A DNA stretch of 64,000 nt, taken from assembly GCA_965263105.1 (NCBI GenBank), contig CBDHGL010000003.1, positions 1,488,001-1,552,000 on the forward strand, given 5' to 3'. This stretch comes from JBCCTX01 sp965263105. GTDB taxonomy: Bacteria > Bacteroidota > Bacteroidia > J057. The notes under the pieces were generated by a model that did not search any database, was not told the DNA's origin, and worked only from the letters and a program-made list of their open reading frames with translations. Positions 61,633 to 64,000 of the stretch are shown piece by piece. The stretch's first letter is position 1, and each line of letters opens with the position of its first letter. The position numbers and the translations under genes were made by a program.

Positions 61633-63933
61633 ATGGATACTTGCTTCACCTCTACAACCTCTCTTAGGGGATTCTTTAGTTTGTTTTTGATCCTCTCCCA
61701 TTTTTCTATATCTGCTCAAGAACCCACGATTGAACGTCCTCCTAATATCATTTTGGTTATGGCGGATGATTTGGGAACAGAAGCTGTGGGATGCTATGGC
61801 GGAACTTCCTACAAAACGCCAGAATTAGACGAATTGGCCCAGACGGGGGTTCAGTTTACGCATGCATATGCCTATCCACTATGCACTCCCACCCGTGTGA
61901 GTCTGATGACAGGTAAATATAATTTTCGGAATTGGAAGGCCTTTGGTATCCTGGACCCGGAGGAACAAACTTTTGGCCATTTACTACAGGAACAAGGCTA
62001 TAAAACCTGCATGGTGGGGAAATGGCAATTACAAAGCTATGATCCTCCTGGGTATCCAGGGGGAGAACTGAGGAGAAATACAGGGATGCGGGTGGAGAAT
62101 GCCGGCTTTGACGAATATTGTATGTGGCATACTGCTCATACAGAGGATAAAGGCTCTCGTTATGCGGATCCCTTGATTTATCAAAATGGCTCTTTCCTCC
62201 AGCATACCAATGATTTGTACGGACCAGACGTATTTACAGACTACCTCCTCGATTTTATCGAGAGACACCAAGATGAGCCCTTTTTTGCCTATTACCCCAT
62301 GGCGCTCACCCACGGGCCTTTTGTCCCTACCCCAGATAGCAAGAGTTGGTCAGACAAAACCCAAAGGCATAGGGTGAAGGATACATATTTTGGCGATATG
62401 GTAGAATATACCGATAAGTTGATGGGGCGAATAATGGAGAAGCTGGAGACCTTAGGAATACGGGAGGAAACCCTAGTCCTCTTTTATAGCGACAACGGCA
62501 CCCATCAGCGTTTGAGTTCCAAGATGGGAGATGAGCTAATCCAGGGAGGGAAGGGATTAAATAATGATGCGGGAACCCGTGTTCCTCTGATCGCAAACTG
62601 GAAGGGTAACATCAAAAGCGGAATCAAATCAGATGCAATGATCGTTCCAAGTGATTTTATTCCTACCCTATTTGAAGCTGTAGGAAGGCCATTGCCCAAG
62701 AGTTTCCCTGCGGATGGTGAAAGCTTCCTCAGGGCCATGAAAGGGGAGGAGTCCAATCGGAGAGAGTGGGTATTTATGGATCACAACCCTAAGCCCGGCT
62801 GGGACAAGGATAATTTTATTCCCCGCCGCTTTGTAAAAGGACCACAATATAAACTCTACGCAGATGGGCGCTTTTTTGATGTAGAAGCGGATAAACTGGA
62901 GCAGCAGCCTATCCAGGCTCAGACTGAAAGGCAAAAAGTTCTCCACCAGCAATATCAGCACATTCTGGACTCCCTACGACGGTACCGGACTTTTGGCTAC
63001 TTGGAGTCAATGGATCCCCGATTTGACGATTTAGTTTCCCCTCAAACCGAAATCGAAGTGATAGCTGAGGGCTTTACCTGGTCGGAGGGGCCCGTTTGGG
63101 TACCCCAACAGCAATGTCTGCTTTTTTCCGATGTGCCGCGCAATGTCGTATATAAATGGACGGAGGCCAATGGGTTGTCCACTTTTCTAAAACCTTCGGG
63201 CTATACGGGAACCAAGCCACGAGGAGGAGGGAAGGGGAGCAATGGACTAATATTGGATGAGCAAGGAAGGTTGATTTTGTGCCGACATGGGGATCGAGAA
63301 ATTGCCCGTTTGGCAAGTAGCCTAACAGAGCCTCAGCCCGTTTTTCAAAGCTTAGCTACTCATTATGAAGGAAAGCGCTTGAATAGCCCCAATGACTTGG
63401 TTAGGGATAGCCAAGGGAATATCTATTTTACAGATCCCGATTTTGGACTAGACCGCGAACTTCCCAATGGAGGGAAGGAATTAGGGTTCAATGGAGTTTA
63501 TCGCTTGAACCCCCAAGGGGAACTTTCTCTCCTTACTTCCACACTTGCCAAACCCAATGGAATTGCTTTGTCGCCCGATGAGCGAACTTTGTATATAGCC
63601 AATTCTGGCCCGGCCCAATACCTAGCCTATAACTTATCTCCTGAGGGAGAATTAGGAGACCTGAAATGGTCCTTTGACGTGGGCCAACTGCTTAGGGAAA
63701 GCAAAAGTAAGCAAGCCCCAGATGGCCTGGCAGTCGATGAGCAAGGAAATGTTTTTGCTACAGGCCCGGATGGTATCCTGGTTTTGTCTCCAGAAGGTAC
63801 ACATTTGGGTACCATTAGGACCAACAAACGGACTTCCAATTGCACCTTCAATGAAGACTATACAGTCTTATATGCTACCTGTGATGATTATATCCTGAGG
63901 ATCATTCTGGGGTATAAGTTGGGGCATGAGTAA
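61633..63933 (+). CDS. Sulfatase fused to SMP-30/gluconolactonase-like domain
   Basis: 766 aa with a signal peptide ending SISAQ. Residues about 35-445 are a sulfatase: VMADDLGTEAVGCYGG, the formylglycine site CTPTRVSLMTGKYNFR (Cys84), VGKWQL, LTHGPFVPTP, FYSDNGTH. From about 467 to the end lies a six-bladed propeller of SMP-30/gluconolactonase type: FTWSEGPVWVPQQQCLLFSD (Glu ligand), NSPNDLVRDSQGNIYFTDPD (Asn), LAKPNGIALSPDERTLYIAN and PDGLAVDEQGN (Asp). Both parts would act in the periplasm, the first removing sulfate and the second opening a sugar lactone or binding metal. The frame is continuous, with no sign of assembly error. Each domain is near normal length. Confidence 0.92.
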   Translation: MDTCFTSTTSLRGFFSLFLILSHFSISAQEPTIERPPNIILVMADDLGTEAVGCYGGTSYKTPELDELAQTGVQFTHAYAYPLCTPTRVSLMTGKYNFRNWKAFGILDPEEQTFGHLLQEQGYKTCMVGKWQLQSYDPPGYPGGELRRNTGMRVENAGFDEYCMWHTAHTEDKGSRYADPLIYQNGSFLQHTNDLYGPDVFTDYLLDFIERHQDEPFFAYYPMALTHGPFVPTPDSKSWSDKTQRHRVKDTYFGDMVEYTDKLMGRIMEKLETLGIREETLVLFYSDNGTHQRLSSKMGDELIQGGKGLNNDAGTRVPLIANWKGNIKSGIKSDAMIVPSDFIPTLFEAVGRPLPKSFPADGESFLRAMKGEESNRREWVFMDHNPKPGWDKDNFIPRRFVKGPQYKLYADGRFFDVEADKLEQQPIQAQTERQKVLHQQYQHILDSLRRYRTFGYLESMDPRFDDLVSPQTEIEVIAEGFTWSEGPVWVPQQQCLLFSDVPRNVVYKWTEANGLSTFLKPSGYTGTKPRGGGKGSNGLILDEQGRLILCRHGDREIARLASSLTEPQPVFQSLATHYEGKRLNSPNDLVRDSQGNIYFTDPDFGLDRELPNGGKELGFNGVYRLNPQGELSLLTSTLAKPNGIALSPDERTLYIANSGPAQYLAYNLSPEGELGDLKWSFDVGQLLRESKSKQAPDGLAVDEQGNVFATGPDGILVLSPEGTHLGTIRTNKRTSNCTFNEDYTVLYATCDDYILRIILGYKLGHE

Positions 63934-64000
63934 GCTGAGGAACAATCCCCCTACTTACAAACGGTTGAGATGAGCCAAAAGGGCTTGTCTCTTTCTTCTT

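Overview
The window is a 64-kb piece of a Bacteroidota chromosome, most likely a free-living, probably marine, member of the Saprospiria/Lewinella type; that lower rank is inference. The assignment rests on a SusC/SusD pair, a PorP/SprF protein of the type IX secretion system, a GldJ/GldK-like lipoprotein, periplasmic sulfatases, a TPR-CHAT protein with its own ECF sigma factor, and TAnnTTTG-type promoter boxes. No rRNA operon, phage, CRISPR array or complete insertion sequence was seen.

Layout. 1-7 kb: the end of a superfamily 1 helicase, then an ECF sigma factor and a membrane TPR protein (putative anti-sigma) divergent from a large secreted TPR-CHAT protein, followed by two small secreted proteins. 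7-18.6 kb is an accessory zone: a DUF5009 membrane protein, a 'mobile mystery' A/B pair whose Fic gene has lost its active site, a SusCD pair, a tandem class II aldolase, a HepT/MntA toxin-antitoxin module bracketed by short repeats, and a decayed HTH/nucleotidyltransferase pair. 18.6-32 kb: mnmE, four tandem Uma2 genes, nuoM and nuoN separated by a beta-barrel protein and an amidase, a NeuD-like acetyltransferase, a sulfatase and a DUF4412 protein. 32.5-46 kb is mostly housekeeping: clpP-clpX, an SDR, a thiolase, a YtfI/YtfJ (GerW)-like pair, an L,D-transpeptidase, a baeRF-like protein, a possible effector-associated domain protein, and divergent kynU and trpB2. 45-50 kb: an ABC exporter, membrane-fusion adaptor and TolC channel. 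50-64 kb: PorP and a GldJ/K-like lipoprotein, lptB overlapping a GH3 gene, a two-unit M16 protease, a thioredoxin-like protein, GAPDH, tRNA-Glu(UUC), and a sulfatase fused to an SMP-30 lactonase.

Two threads run across the window. First, a family of short intergenic repeats built on TAGTCGACAGTCCACAGT recurs in at least six gaps, often as inverted pairs. Second, the 8-18 kb zone holds several toxin-antitoxin-like or nucleotidyltransferase modules in different states of decay, two of them next to a shared pair of short repeats. The most promising candidate system is the sigma / anti-sigma-TPR / CHAT cassette at 0.8-5.5 kb, where predicted topology puts a caspase-like protease and the TPR sensor of the putative anti-sigma factor in the same periplasmic compartment. 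All product names come from reading motifs; no database search was run.
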